Origin: Escarpia spicata | Lineage: Eukaryota; Annelida; Polychaeta; Sabellida; Siboglinidae | DNA: 64,000 nucleotides | Reading direction: 5' to 3' | Assembly: GCA_963995525.1 (NCBI GenBank) | Contig: OZ023210.1 | Span: 25,176,073-25,240,072, forward strand | Shown here: positions 45,680 to 58,164 of the stretch, piece after piece | Numbering within the stretch: position 1 is the stretch's first letter | How the letters are laid out: each line of letters opens with the position of its first letter | The notes under the pieces: generated by a model | What the model was told of the DNA's origin: nothing | The model's database searches: none | Seen by the model: the letters and a program-made list of their open reading frames with translations, nothing else | Made by a program: the position numbers and the translations under genes

Positions 45680-48035
45680 ATAATAATAATAATCTTTATT
45701 GATACATAATGTTAAGTATAGCACAGATGTAGCAGTAATATGAAACATGTATACATTACGTAACAAATGGAACGAAGCAACACATTGCTTGTGTTCCTTA
45801 TTCATGTCATATATGCAATGAAAACTATGATTCGTGAGAAAGAAAAAAACATCTTCATAATAAACTAACTAATTATTTAATAATGCATTATACGAGTACC
45901 GTAAGACTGAACACCAGGTACATCTTAACATGACAACATTATACGAGTACCGTAACACTGAACACCAGGTACATCTTAACATGACAACATTACACGAGTA
46001 CCGTAACACTGAACACCAGGTACATCTTAACACGACAACATTATACGAGTACCTAACACTGAACACCGGGTACATCTTAACATGACAAAATTACATTAAA
46101 GCAGCAATTAGCATATGTTTGCTAGAATTAGACGCTTGGTCCTTTGTTTGAACATATGAAGAGATGTACAATATTGTAAATAGTTATTTGTAATAAATGT
46201 ATTCCAGATTTTAGGACCAACATAAGCCAAAGACAGTTGTCTACAATTAGTCTTGCAGTATGGTATTTTATATGTTACTTCCTGCCTTGTATTATATTTA
46301 TGTGTGGATATTTGCAGGACAAATACATCATGATATATATCTGGCAACATACCCCTATTATGCTTGTACATTAGAATACAGCATAAATATTTATTTACGT
46401 CATAAATATTCATTATTTAATAAGATGTAAATAAAGGCTGCGTATGATCAATAAATCCTACATGACTTATTACACGCAAAACTCGTTTCTGGAGTAAATG
46501 AATTTTAGCAAGGTATATATTCGGGGCCCTTCCCCAGACGACATTACAATAAGTAATATATGGGTATATAAACATGTAATACAGGTTTAACAATCATTTG
46601 TTATCTAATTTGTTTGTCACCTTTTTTATAATACCAATATTCTTAGAAATTTTATTTGATATATATTTAATGTGTGTGCTCCAATTCAATGTATTATTTA
46701 TAAGCAAACCCAAAAACTTTATCTCATGTACAGTGTTAATTTGTATGCCGTCTATGCAAATGCTATTACACCTCTCTCTTATACTGATCGTATTACTAAA
46801 GGTCACTGTGTGAGTTTTCTGTATATTCAAAGAAAGTTTATTAATGTTAAGCCATAAAGAAAGTTTTTTTATTTCAGAGTTCAGAACATTTTCCATTTCA
46901 TCTATATTGTTGCCTTGTATAAAGATGCTCGTGTCATCAGCAAACATAATGGTAAACGTTGTGTCAGATAAAGTAGATAAATCATTTATATAGATAAGAA
47001 AGAGTAAAGGTCCCAGAATTGAACCCTGCGGAACACTACATGTTATGTTTTTAAGGGAAGATTTTGTTCCATAGAATTTTACTCGTTGTTGTCTGTTACT
47101 TAAAAAGTTACGAATCCATTGGAGTGTATTTCCTCTGATTCCATAATGTGTTAATTTTCTCAATAATATATTATGATTAACGGTATCAAAGGCTTTGGCT
47201 AAATCCAGAAATAACCCAATTACGTGCTCTTTGGTATCAATTGCCTTACTAATTTTGTCAATTAGCAGTGAAATAGCCATATCAGTGGAATATCCTTTCC
47301 TAAATCCAAATTGGGAATTAGACAAGATGTTATGTTTCATTATGTAATTCATTAATCTATTGTACATTAATCTTTCAAAAACCTTTGAAAATACAGGCAA
47401 GACAGAAATAGGCCTGTAATTATTAATTAATGATGTATCGCCATTTTTAAAAACAGGAACTATATCAGCTATTTTTAGTTGATCAGGAACATATCCTTGA
47501 TCAAATGATAAATTTACAATGTAACTTAAAGGATCAAGTAGGTTGGAGAAGGCCTGTTTGACAATAATAGGTTTTATGCCATCCCATCCAGGACTAGAGT
47601 TTTTAAAATTCTTAATAATTCCCTTTATCTCATCTGGTGTGGTTGGCGACAAATACATTGAATTTTTATAGACTCCTTGGAGGTAGTCATCAGGTCTCTC
47701 TGATATGACTGGTATTTTATCAGCCAGTTCTGGACCTATACTTGTAAAATATTCATTAAATGTATCAGCTATGCATTTTTTTTTTTATATTAATTTACCG
47801 TCAATTAGTAATTTGTCATTAGATAAAAATGCTTCCTTCCTTCCTATAATACTCTTTAAGACTATCCAGGTTTTTTTTAAATTACCCTTGTGCTGTTGAA
47901 GCTCATGTCGATAGTATTCTCTTTCTGCTACAGTAATAAGACAATTTAATTTATTTCTATATCTTTTATAATTAGTTTCATTGAAGACAGTCGGTTTTTT
48001 CAAGTAATACATTATTAAGCGATGGTCTAATAATA
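45680..48035 (-). mobile_element. LINE (CR1/L2/Rex1 group) inserted into an older LINE
   Basis: On the minus strand the element runs from a 5' truncation at about 48035 through the endonuclease-RT linker, RT and thumb, and a 3' region with a 51-bp tandem repeat, to an ATT microsatellite tail at 45680-45692. It interrupts the plus-strand LINE whose pieces lie on both sides. The shared AATAAT at both edges may be the target duplication or the tail. Confidence 0.75.
45887..46085. repeat. 51-bp tandem repeat, four copies, in the nested LINE 3' region
   Basis: The unit begins ATTATACGAGTACCGTAAC and continues through GAACACCAGGTACATC to ACATGACAAC. Copies differ by single bases; the fourth lacks a few. 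Confidence 0.88.
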
Positions 48036-48051
48036 ATGACATGCGCATCAA
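46108..48051 (-). pseudogene. Nested LINE reverse transcriptase, frameshifted
   Basis: The longest frame (47658-46594) holds RT motifs LAKAFDTVNHN, PQGSILGPLLFLIYIND and FADD. Upstream linker sequence (YYRHELQQHKGNLKKTW) is separated by a frameshift at the T-tract near 47775-47786. Downstream, after a shift near 46590, the thumb reads YCNVVWGRAPNIYL and ends SLAYVGPKIWNTF at about 46180. At least three lesions make it non-functional. Confidence 0.82.
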
Positions 48052-49045
48052 TACAAGTATGACAAAAGAAATGGTTATATGTTTCGGTAACGATAGAACA
48101 TGTGTAGAATCTCTGCCTTATATTGATATAAATGGGACAGATATTGAGAGAGTTACTCAAGCAAAATTTATCTGCGTAAGTATATCATCGGATTTAAGTT
48201 GGAATGCACACGTAGATGAAATAGTTTCAAAGGCAAGAAAGAGAGTGTATATGATCTATCAGTTGAAACGTGCTGGTATCAAACAAAATGACTTGGTTAG
48301 AATATATGTATCTGTGATTAGACCAGTAGTTGAATATGCCTGCCCGGTATGGCACACGAACTTGCCTAAATACTTATCGGACAACATCGAGATAATTAAA
48401 AAAAATTGTCTCAAAACTATATTTCCTGGTTGTGCGTACGAGGATATTCTGGAGATGGTGAACTTACCAACGCTGCACGATAGACGCAATGATTTGTGTA
48501 AAACGTATTTCGCTAGAATGAAGCGTAGTGACCACAAACTGAATACGCTACTACCAAATATTCGAAATGTGCCGTATACACTAAGATCATTCAATGAGTT
48601 ACCCGTCCCAATGGCGAACACAAATCGCTACAAAAACTCATTAATTCCATGATGTTTAGTACACTGCCATAACACTTAATGATTTAATGTATGTCTCAAC
48701 AGTCAAATTTAATATTTAAACTAAATGATTTAATTTTAGTGTATTTAAAGTATCTTATTTTTTAATGAAAGATAGTAATGCAATGTACACGTTTTAATAT
48801 AGAGCGCCTCATACTGAGTTAGTTGCGTCACGGGGCGATTTTGTGTAATTTACTTAACAGTATCCTTAGTGTTGCGTTATTTTATTGAGTACAAAATGTT
48901 TTATGAGTATTGTAACATAATGTTGTGTCGTTTTGCAACAGCATGACACTTGTGTGGATTTGGGGATTTTATGGTGAATGTATATGTACAATCCAACTGA
49001 AAAGTTGCAAATAATAATAAATTTAGTCTTATTATTTATGTAGCA
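48036..49045 (+). pseudogene. Older LINE, 3' piece: RT thumb and 3' region
   Basis: The open frame to 48652 reads MRINTSMTKEMVICFGN, RIYVSVIRPVVEYACPVW, KKNCLKTIFPGCAYEDIL and ends near RSFNELPVP, the thumb and C-terminus of a non-LTR RT. It continues the 45530-45679 piece in the same orientation. An AT-rich 3' region follows, with AATAATAATAAA near 49010-49022. Confidence 0.75.
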
Positions 49046-49970
49046 AAGCCTGAAGACAAACAAAATTGGACGGGATTGGTTAATAATTATTCTAGCAACG
49101 AATAATTAAACTTAAATCAAACAATTGCAATTACACTTTGGCCCACCTTCGTTTTCAGACTCACCTTATCTTGGTAAAACAATACTCATATTTTTATCAA
49201 GTTATGTTTGACCCTTTTCTTTACAAACTTATGTTCTTGACAGGATGTATGCATTTAAAAAATATTTCTTAATTGGCAAACACTACAGTTCGAGCGACCT
49301 ACATAATTTATGTAAACAAACAAATAGCATCCAACCATGCACTTTAGTTGTATAATTAGGACATTGTGCAATGTATTATTGATATAACAATATTGAATTG
49401 GAATTGTATTAATTCATATTAATAAACGTAAGCATGCACGCACACACACTAGCGCGCATCCCAGCGTAAACGGCAAAAGTGTTTAGCCGTTTACGCCTGG
49501 CATAGGTTTTTAAAGGCAACAGTAGCAGAAGTTGCATGTCAATTCACCAGGTGGCAGAACCGTGTAACTAACTTGGACCCTAACACGAGTGCGTAATCGT
49601 TGGAACCAATCAGACGCCGGGAATAAATGGTTAGCGTCAATCTCATTATTAATTAAACTAAAAGTTATTAGTAGCGTAACATAGCACAAGTCTGCTGCAA
49701 GACTCTTCCGTGTGTCGCAGGACTAGAGCACATGCCAATTAGTAAGGTCGTCGTCCCAGCGCTACGGTGGCGTATTTCTACTAGGTCGATGCTATGCACA
49801 CACGGTCAATGAGATGTGTCGCTTGTGTCGTATGTTAAGGTTATTAGTGTACATAGTTAGTGTTAGGGTCAATAGTAGAAACTAGTTGTGATTAGTTATG
49901 GTTAGGTTTAATCTTCCAAAGACTACGCATCGACCGCTCTCCTAATTCTCATTCCACAGGCGTCGTGAGG
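49046..49970. other. Intergenic, nothing recognised
   Basis: AT-rich with no coding similarity. Confidence 0.4.
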
Positions 49971-50168
49971 GGGCACACGCACGCTCACATGCATGCACGC
50001 GCACACGCTTACGCGCGCGCGAACACACAGTGTCAATACACAGTGTCTCACACACACAGTGTCACACACACAGTGTTACAGACATAGTGTCACACGTACA
50101 CACGCACACGCACACGCACACGCACACGCACACGCACACGCACACGCACACGCACACACACACACACG
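49971..50168. repeat. CA-rich microsatellite and CACAGTGT repeats
   Basis: Short CACAGTGT repeats (50025-50095) lead into (CACACG)n and (CA)n. Reading frames are artefacts. Confidence 0.9.
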
Positions 50169-51483
50169 CAGGAAATTCGAGAATCCTATATACATCTTGC
50201 ACGATACTTATTAACCCTTTCGAGCAGAACATGCGTCACAGCTAGTTGCGGATGTACACGGTTAATTTCAATTTTAACTCTTTAGGGCAAAGCTCCGTAA
50301 TTTCATTTCCTTTTAAAGTTAACCGATGACATCAGAATCAGTTGTCTCATTGTGTTATTTATGCAAAATGCGATCGCTTTCATCGCCGCAATATGTCGTG
50401 TAGTGTATACAATATTCTAGCATATTGAGCGCCCAACTATTTTAATAAATTACAATTGTTTAATATAATTTGACATTATATCTTTTATCTGGAGGTTTCA
50501 AGTCTCACTCCCCCATGTTTGTGCTGCTTGACCAACGATAAGATATTAGTCAACATGCAACTGTAAATTAAGATTATTCATTTAAATGCACGCCATATAA
50601 GATGAGATCATTCTAAGCACCGCCATACAAAATGAGAACTGATGTTGCCATTAAGAACGTGGACTGGCAGTGCATCCTTGTCCTAACATTTATTCACATG
50701 CTGTGGTGTAAACATATATTACATTAAATGTGTGGGTCACCGCGACTTTACCACCCATCAGCCCTGTCACATTGCATAGACGTATCTCTTAGTGGGTTAA
50801 TGTGGGAGGGTGATGAATGTGGCTCATTCGTGTGGTTCTGTCTGGGAGACAAACAACACGGCCGATTGATGAAACTTCTACACACACTAAACACAATGGA
50901 GCTGTCATTACTAACTTACATATCAACTATAGCGATATATCTTCACCGCAGCCGAAAAGGATCACTCTTACGTTGTTGTCAACTACAGCCTCGTGAATCT
51001 TGACAACACTCTAAATTTTCACGATATCCTACTTGCTGTGGGATGTTAGGAAAGATGTCAACACCAGCGCGCATCCACCGGCGTTTGACAGTAGATGGAA
51101 CGGAATCTCTCGATGGGAAACCATTTCAAGTCGAAGACATAATGATTTTAATAATTAATGAATTAACATGATAATACTTGTTACAATGGACTACTTCTTG
51201 ATGAGACTATCATCTTACCTCAATTAAAGTGGCATTATTGTTAACCTAATGAACAAACAATTTCAGACAGATATCTGGGGATTCTTACTCAAAACGGTTA
51301 GCCCGCATATCGACGAACATACTGGACCTGAGTCCGTGGGACAGTGGATTTATTAATATTTTAATGTGTATTCACCTAGCCGTTCGGAGTCTCGTCCATC
51401 CCCACTCCCCACAACCGGTTGTGCTTGTTATATAGTTCGTGTATTTGTTTTGAAATTGGTTATGGTCTAAAGAGTCTGTACCC
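50169..51483. other. Intergenic, nothing recognised
   Basis: No motif found in the open frame at 50728-51003 or elsewhere. Confidence 0.4.
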
Positions 51484-52032
51484 GTTGTTGTCTCACCCGG
51501 TGGATCTTATTGCCCGCTGTTGTCTCACCCGGTGGATCTTATTGCCCGCTGTTGTCTCACCCGGTGGATCTTATTGCTCGTTGTTGTCTCACCCGGTGGA
51601 TCTTATTGTCCGCTGTTGTCTCACCCGGTGGTTCGTATTGCCCGTTGTTGTCTCACCCGGTGGTTCGTATTGCCCGTTGTTGTCTCACCCGGTGGATCTT
51701 ATTGCTCGTTGTTGTCTCACCCGGTGGATCTTATTGCTCGTTGTTGTCTCACCCGGTGGATCTTATTGCCCGTTGTTGTCTCACCCGGTGGATCTTATTG
51801 CCCGTTGTTGTCTCACCCGGTGGATCTTATTGCCCGTTGTTGTCTCACCCGGTGGATCTTATTGCCCGTTGTTGTCTCACCCGGTGGATCTTATTGCCCG
51901 TTGTTGTCTCACCCGGTGGATCTTATTGCTCGTTGTTGTCTCACCCGGTGGTTCTTATTGCCCGTTGTTGTCTCACCCGGTGGTTCTTATTGCCCGTTGT
52001 TGTCTCACCCGGTGGATCTTATTGTCCGTTTA
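51484..52032. repeat. 32-bp minisatellite, about 17 copies
   Basis: The unit is GTTGTCTCACCCGGTGGATC followed by TTATTGCCCGTT. Variants are mainly GGTTC for GGATC and CTC/CCC. As 32 is not a multiple of 3, all three plus frames are open across it. It ends 45 bp before a SINE tail. Confidence 0.92.
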
Positions 52033-52077
52033 TTATTAGGTGACCCGACCCAGGAAGTGGGATAGGACACGAGAAGG

Positions 52078-52400
52078 TAAGGTAAGTTCTTATCTAGCGC
52101 AGTATTCAGTCCTCATGACTGCTCAGAGCGGTTTACACTTTACTTCCTGGTAGACCTGATCAATCGAACACCATCTCGACTTCTCTGGGAAGCATTCAGC
52201 CACGCTGCAAATAATGCGTGAAGACGATTCGTACACAAACATCCACTATTGCCTATAGCCAGGTACTCATTCATAAAGCTGAGTGAACTGGAGCAACGTA
52301 GAGTGAACGAACGATTCGACACCGCAGCACAGGATTTGAATCCTGGTTCTCTCGGTAGAGAATCCGAAGCTCTAGCCACTGCACCACGTCGCGACTGTGG
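52078..52400 (-). mobile_element. tRNA-derived SINE, best-preserved copy
   Basis: Read on the minus strand, the head has an A-box-like GTGGTGCAGTGGCTAGAGC and a B-box-like GGATTCAAATCC 40 bp apart. The 240-bp body and tail (ACTGAATACTGCGCTAGATA, then TTACC repeats) match the copies at 19280 and 25700. It is a SINE rather than a tRNA gene because the acceptor stem and anticodon arm are not formed. Confidence 0.8.
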
Positions 52401-53528
<1,128 letters not shown>

Positions 53529-53639
53529 GTGCGTGCGCGTGTTGATGTGTGTCGGCGTTTTACGAACTATTAAAATATCCCAATATAATAACATAAAAAT
53601 TATGTAATTTGAAGCATGATGTCTGAGGTTTTTGTTATA

Positions 53640-53841
53640 AAAACCACTTTATTTAAAATATGATTAAAGTTACAATATGTATATTGACATAAGCAATTCT
53701 ACGAACTAGAGTGACAAGATATTCAAATTGCCGATAAAAATAAAGTAAAACACACAGCTGCATCCTCCCCGTCTTGTCGCTTGTTCGTATCGCCTGGATC
53801 TTCGCCTGGCTTCATTACCGACACGCACGCTCCTAAATGTT
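53640..53841 (-). other. Gene B terminal exon and 3' untranslated region
   Basis: On the minus strand, acceptor CGATTTCAG precedes 53841. Asn-Ile and TAG follow at once. The untranslated part (AGGAGCGTGCGTGTCGG) is conserved with gene A. An AATAAA on this strand lies at 53649-53654. Confidence 0.65.
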
Positions 53842-56050
53842 CTGAAATCGGACAATGGCAACGAGTGAACCCGGATAACTGAATTCTTTGCAAGTGTCAT
53901 GCACACAGCCACCTTTCCTCAAGATACTGTCGTGTATCTGCACTGAACCGACAACTTACTGCATTAGTGATAATGATCTTCTTCCGGTTTGGATACAGTT
54001 GCGTTTTACAATTTGCCTGCGCTTGGGTTGCTGCACGAACACGTGGCTTACAGTGGTTGGCTCGCCGTAAGCTACAAGCAACACCGATTGTAGGCATGGG
54101 TGACACACCGCCCCAGTAGGAACGTGGTGCAGTGCTATCTAAAACATTCCCGCGTATATGGCATGGCCAACTAATATTTGTGTCGGCGCTAATAACTGAA
54201 GATTTAAAACTGCAACAAAAACTAGCCATCTTACATAGGGCGCATTCCATGACATGTAATCTGCATACCGTCACCAAGAAACATAAAAATGAGCTCAGAA
54301 ACATTTTCTCTTATCTTGCCTACGTCATTAGGTGGAGTTATGTTTGGATTTAACATGGCAGTTTTGGTAACTAAAGCACAAATAACTATTAAAAAGCACA
54401 CGAAATAATTGGAAACGTAGAATCGAGCACATTTGTAATAAAATCACTACATCGCCTCTAGTCCATGACGTTTAGAAGATTTCATGAAAGACGGGTTATT
54501 TACAAAAAACCGTGGTTTCAGACTGTTGGTTTTCTCCCTCTATCATTGAAATATATGTATATTAGCCACAATAGCGGCGACTGTTCGCAGTTCGTGGATG
54601 CCGAAAGACCATGCTACTTTTCCTTCTCAAACTTTTGCGATTGTACGTATGCTTTATTCGCCGCATTTTGAACAAATATAGCAGTTTATCCGATGATATC
54701 AGGAGGGATTTTAACACTAAAACAGAGGGTGTCTCCTGGCTTAGATTAAATATGACCTTACCAAGTTGTAGCAGGTGGAGTGAGCTGGCCAGTTGCAGAC
54801 CTTCTTCGTGTCGTCCCACTCCAGGTTGTCTGGACACGTTCGGTCGTACAGCTGTCTGTTACCGATGACGCAGGTGACGTACATGTTGCAGGCTGTACAG
54901 GACGGGTGGTTTCCAGGTGGCAAGTAGCTGCAATCTTTCGCACATCGCCTGCCATCTAACGAACAAAACAGTATACTGTAGCGAACTTCTGCCAAGACCA
55001 ATTTTATTTAAATACGTCGATGCACCAACTGTCCCCGATATTTATTTTATTGCGCATGTCAGTATCGTGTGAAGTATTAGTCCTCTTATTGTCATATTCC
55101 GTTTATCGAATCAAGTCAAGTAGCTCCGCTAGAGATCTCGAGCGGAAAAGTTTTCTATCAAACGAAGCTCTTACTTCAGCGGGAGCGTGCCCGCACCCCA
55201 ACCTACTGGCCTGTGATAACATATATCAGGACACCTCAAGTTTAACAAAATCTAAGAAGATTGCCACCTAAAGCGATCAGCTCCACATGGCAGGTGGACA
55301 ACGAAGCCCTTAGCTTGTTTACTGTCCAACACGTTTTCGCATGTTCACTTTGCTAGCATTAAAACATTCAGCAAATTATTCGTCTGCTGGAGACCAGTTA
55401 TTGTCGACGGCCTATGAAGGGACGATGGGTAAGTGAAACCATTCATCCATATGCCATGCATTTGGTTATTGTCCTCTGGGAGATTTTGGTACTTTCTCAT
55501 ATCGAATATACTGTTTTTGTACTTGTAATACTTTGTACCCTCTCCTTCTAACACCCATTTGAAGTTTGAAGAAAATATGTATGTTAAAACCTTTGTAACC
55601 ATTCAGTGTCTAAACATGCCCTGTTGTTGATCTTCTCTTATTCTACTTGTCTCTAGTTCTGTTTTTTGGGGGATTATTTCTAGTTGAGTTTTTCCTTCTT
55701 CCGAAACGCCCTCCATGATTGTATGTAATACTCCAAGATGATTATGTAATATACAAAAAGTAATGTCTCATTGTTTTGCTTTGTGCATGATAATGCCTAA
55801 ATTTATTTCTCCGTCTTTAAACGTGATATTATCCTAACTAGCCGCACATGTTGATTAATTACATTTTGAAGCCGCAATTCCACATTGGTAACTGATATTT
55901 CCATTTCAGCATTAACTTTTATGCTAATATTAATTTGCGCAAGTGTCACTTACCATACATCCTGTACTTGCCCATGTACATGCCCCGTCCATTGGCGTAA
56001 GTCAGTGCAATGCACACAGCAAGGACGATACAGAGAGCTAATATCTTCAT
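53833..56050 (-). CDS. Secreted single-domain chitin-binding (CBM14) protein, gene B
   Basis: Minus-strand exons 56050-55954, 54955-54762 and 53841-53833 encode 99 residues. Exon 1: signal peptide MKILALCIVLAVCIALTYA and a short NGRGMYMGKYRM tail. Exon 2: an eight-cysteine CBM14 domain (GRRCAKDC, HPSCTAC, YVTC, DRTC, LEWDDTKKVCNWP, STC). Exon 3: Asn-Ile then TAG. Intron phases (1, 0) and positions equal those of gene A. The open frame continues past the exon 2 donor as VRSYLI in B and VRSYF in A, but the conserved GTAAGG and the matching third exon argue for splicing there. The TATA box is at 56187-56194. Intron 1 is 2.5 times longer than in C and carries the hairpin repeat module. Confidence 0.85.
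55255..55316 (-). repeat. Hairpin-forming repeat module (copy 2) in gene B intron 1
   Basis: The minus strand reads AAGGGCTTCGTTGTCCACC through AGGTGGCAATCTT, matching 17764-17826 at both ends with a diverged loop. The CCACCT and AGGTGG arms remain complementary. Confidence 0.5.
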
Positions 56051-57656
56051 GTTAAATGGCGACGATAGAAACGACGCTGACTCGAGAACAGTGCGTTAAC
56101 GTTGACGAACTCTCGTCTAGAGCGAGCTGCGGTTGTTCTGGCCGAAGTGGTGGTAGCGGATTGCTGGTTGAAGCAGCGGCACTGGGTTTTTATAAGTACT
56201 AAACGCGTCACTGATACACGTAAATGTAACATTGTTAGCCAAGCGACCTGCGTGAAAAGACATGGAAGCATTCATACCTGGCCAAGTAACTAAACAAACA
56301 AGCATTTGATACTTTATTTTTACACTTCCGCTTAGTGGATTTTGTACGTCTTGTAGAATTACAAAAGATATGTCTGTAGATTTATTTTGAGAATTTAACA
56401 AGAACAAAGAACATTTCGCCGAGTGCAAAGTATTGTGCAACGTTCGTTTCAATTGGCAATTTTTTATATATAAATCAGTCGCACGTGTCATTTCAGATCA
56501 GTGTATGAAAATGTGTTTCCCTACCACCAACGTCATACGTAATGTTGAGTCACGGTAACACCCACACACCCACGCATGCACGCGTGCCTGCGCACTCTAC
56601 AAACGTGTTTCCTTGCACACGTGTTTTGCCAATTAGTATCGCAAATTCAATTGTATAACCCTGATTTGCTAGAGAGTTTAAATAACACTGAACATCGTTG
56701 TATATTGTATATATATGTGTAGTGTGCGCAGGCATGCATATGTACATGTATATATGTATATATAATATTGCCATAATCGCATGCACGCACACACGCACAC
56801 ACACACGCGCGCGAGTGATTGAGTGAGTGAGTGAGTGACTGGGTGGGTGGGTGGGTGGGTGGGTGAGTGAGTGAGTGACTGAGTCAGTCAGTCAGTCAGT
56901 CAGTAGGTGGGTGGGTGCGTCCGATCGGGGTGAGAATGTGAGGTATGCGTGCACCTTTGTTTGTGCCTACTTGTGTGCGTGTGAATGCATGTGCGTGAGT
57001 TTGCATGTGAATATGAACGGACATATGCATATATGTCCGTTCCTGTCAATACATTAATGGAAAGTAACAACATGTATTAACTTCATGAGTCGGTATATAA
57101 CGGGTTTCAGACATACTACTTGCCGCTTTGCCCAAACAAGACGTGTTTTGATATGGGACACTGCTCATTTACCCGCCGGCGAATGAAATAAATGTCCATT
57201 TAAATCTGAGAAGTGTTATGATTGCTGTGGAACGCAACTATGTGCAACATGCAATGTTTTGAATGGCTTCTCGTCTTCAAAGGTCGAACGGTGGTAATAG
57301 CAAACCCTCATTGTGATTGAGTGTTATTGATGAGACGTTATACAGTCTACAGACTCTACACAGATTGTATTTTATTTATTTATTATAAAATCGTCGAAAA
57401 CAGAGAGGCCAAGATAAAGGTTGCTGTGGTATACATGTTCTATATGGTAGCATTAATTGTGTAATGCAAATGTTGTTTTATTTTTATTTTTATGTTTCAG
57501 TGGGACCACCACCTCTACAAATGTCAACGTTCTGCTTTTCACCTCAAATGTACAATACTAGTTGCCACATTTCGCCACGCATATTTGACGACAATCGCGC
57601 AGACAGTATCGCTCCAGTTCTAAGCAAGGCTTTGCGATCTGAACAGTTATACTTAC
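56040..57656. repeat. Inverted duplication, left arm
   Basis: Exon 1, the promoter and upstream DNA of gene B match the reverse complement of 61544-63490. Nearly identical blocks include AACTCTCTAGCAAATCAGG (inverse at 56660-56680), AAGTGTTATGATTGCTGTGG (57211-57230) and GAACAGTTAT at the arm end. Between them are arm-specific indels: GAGTG/GGGT microsatellites at 56813-56920 on this side. Confidence 0.88.
56051..56530 (-). promoter_or_regulatory. Promoter region of peptide gene B
   Basis: Minus-strand TATAAAAACCCAGTGCCGCT is at 56175-56194, identical to gene A and one base from gene C. The leader has the CACCACTTCGGCCAGAACAA block. About 330 bp further upstream aligns almost base for base with gene C. 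Confidence 0.8.
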
Positions 57657-57763
57657 TTCTCTGATAAATTATTAAACGCTTCAATAGGGCTTGTAGGTCT
57701 CGCGCCTCGTTTTCGATCTGGAGTCATTTGGCGACATCGACTCCATTTACTCCACCTTAAATA

Positions 57764-57880
57764 ATGGGGATATATTTTGTTTTTGGTTGTAATCATCGGA
57801 GTTTTTCCAAATCGTGTTCTTTTTTCCGGTTTCCGACAGATGATTACAAGTTGAAGCAGTGGGAAAAACTTTGTTGTTAA
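57764..57880 (+). pseudogene. THAP zinc-finger fragment
   Basis: A 38-codon frame reads MGIYFVFGCNHRSFSKS, FFRFPTDDYKLKQWEKL and then CC and a stop. The GCNxR, FFRFP and W-x3-L positions are those of the first half of a THAP domain. The first zinc-binding cysteine is replaced (Tyr-Phe), and the C-terminal half and AVPTIF motif are absent. It may come from a THAP gene or a P-type transposase. Confidence 0.6.
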
Positions 57881-58164
57881 GAATGTTCGTGGTAATCGGG
57901 CACCTTAATCAAATTGTTATCACGTTTTGACGAGCCATTGTGACGACTTTGTATACAATGACAACTATGCATACTTTCGCCCAGTACGACATGTTATTAA
58001 TCTAATACATACTGTTTGGTGATTGTGTGCATTGAGGCAACTTTTCAGATATAAATGGTTACCGAACTGTTTTGAAATAACAACTAGTCCCTATATAACA
58101 TTTTACCATTCGCGATTTTTAAGACCAGCGATAATCCATTGTATCTCGTTTTAACTCCCAATTC

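Noticed and set aside
46594..48652. Twin-priming inversion of a single LINE
   Set aside because: Both strands encode the C-terminal RT part and belong to different families, so nesting explains the arrangement better.
51419..52065. Three overlapping 180-200 codon frames as a membrane protein
   Set aside because: Product of a 32-bp tandem repeat with the same peptide in each frame.
52320..52400. tRNA gene on the minus strand
   Set aside because: A- and B-box-like sequences are present but no cloverleaf stems, and the same head belongs to a dispersed SINE.
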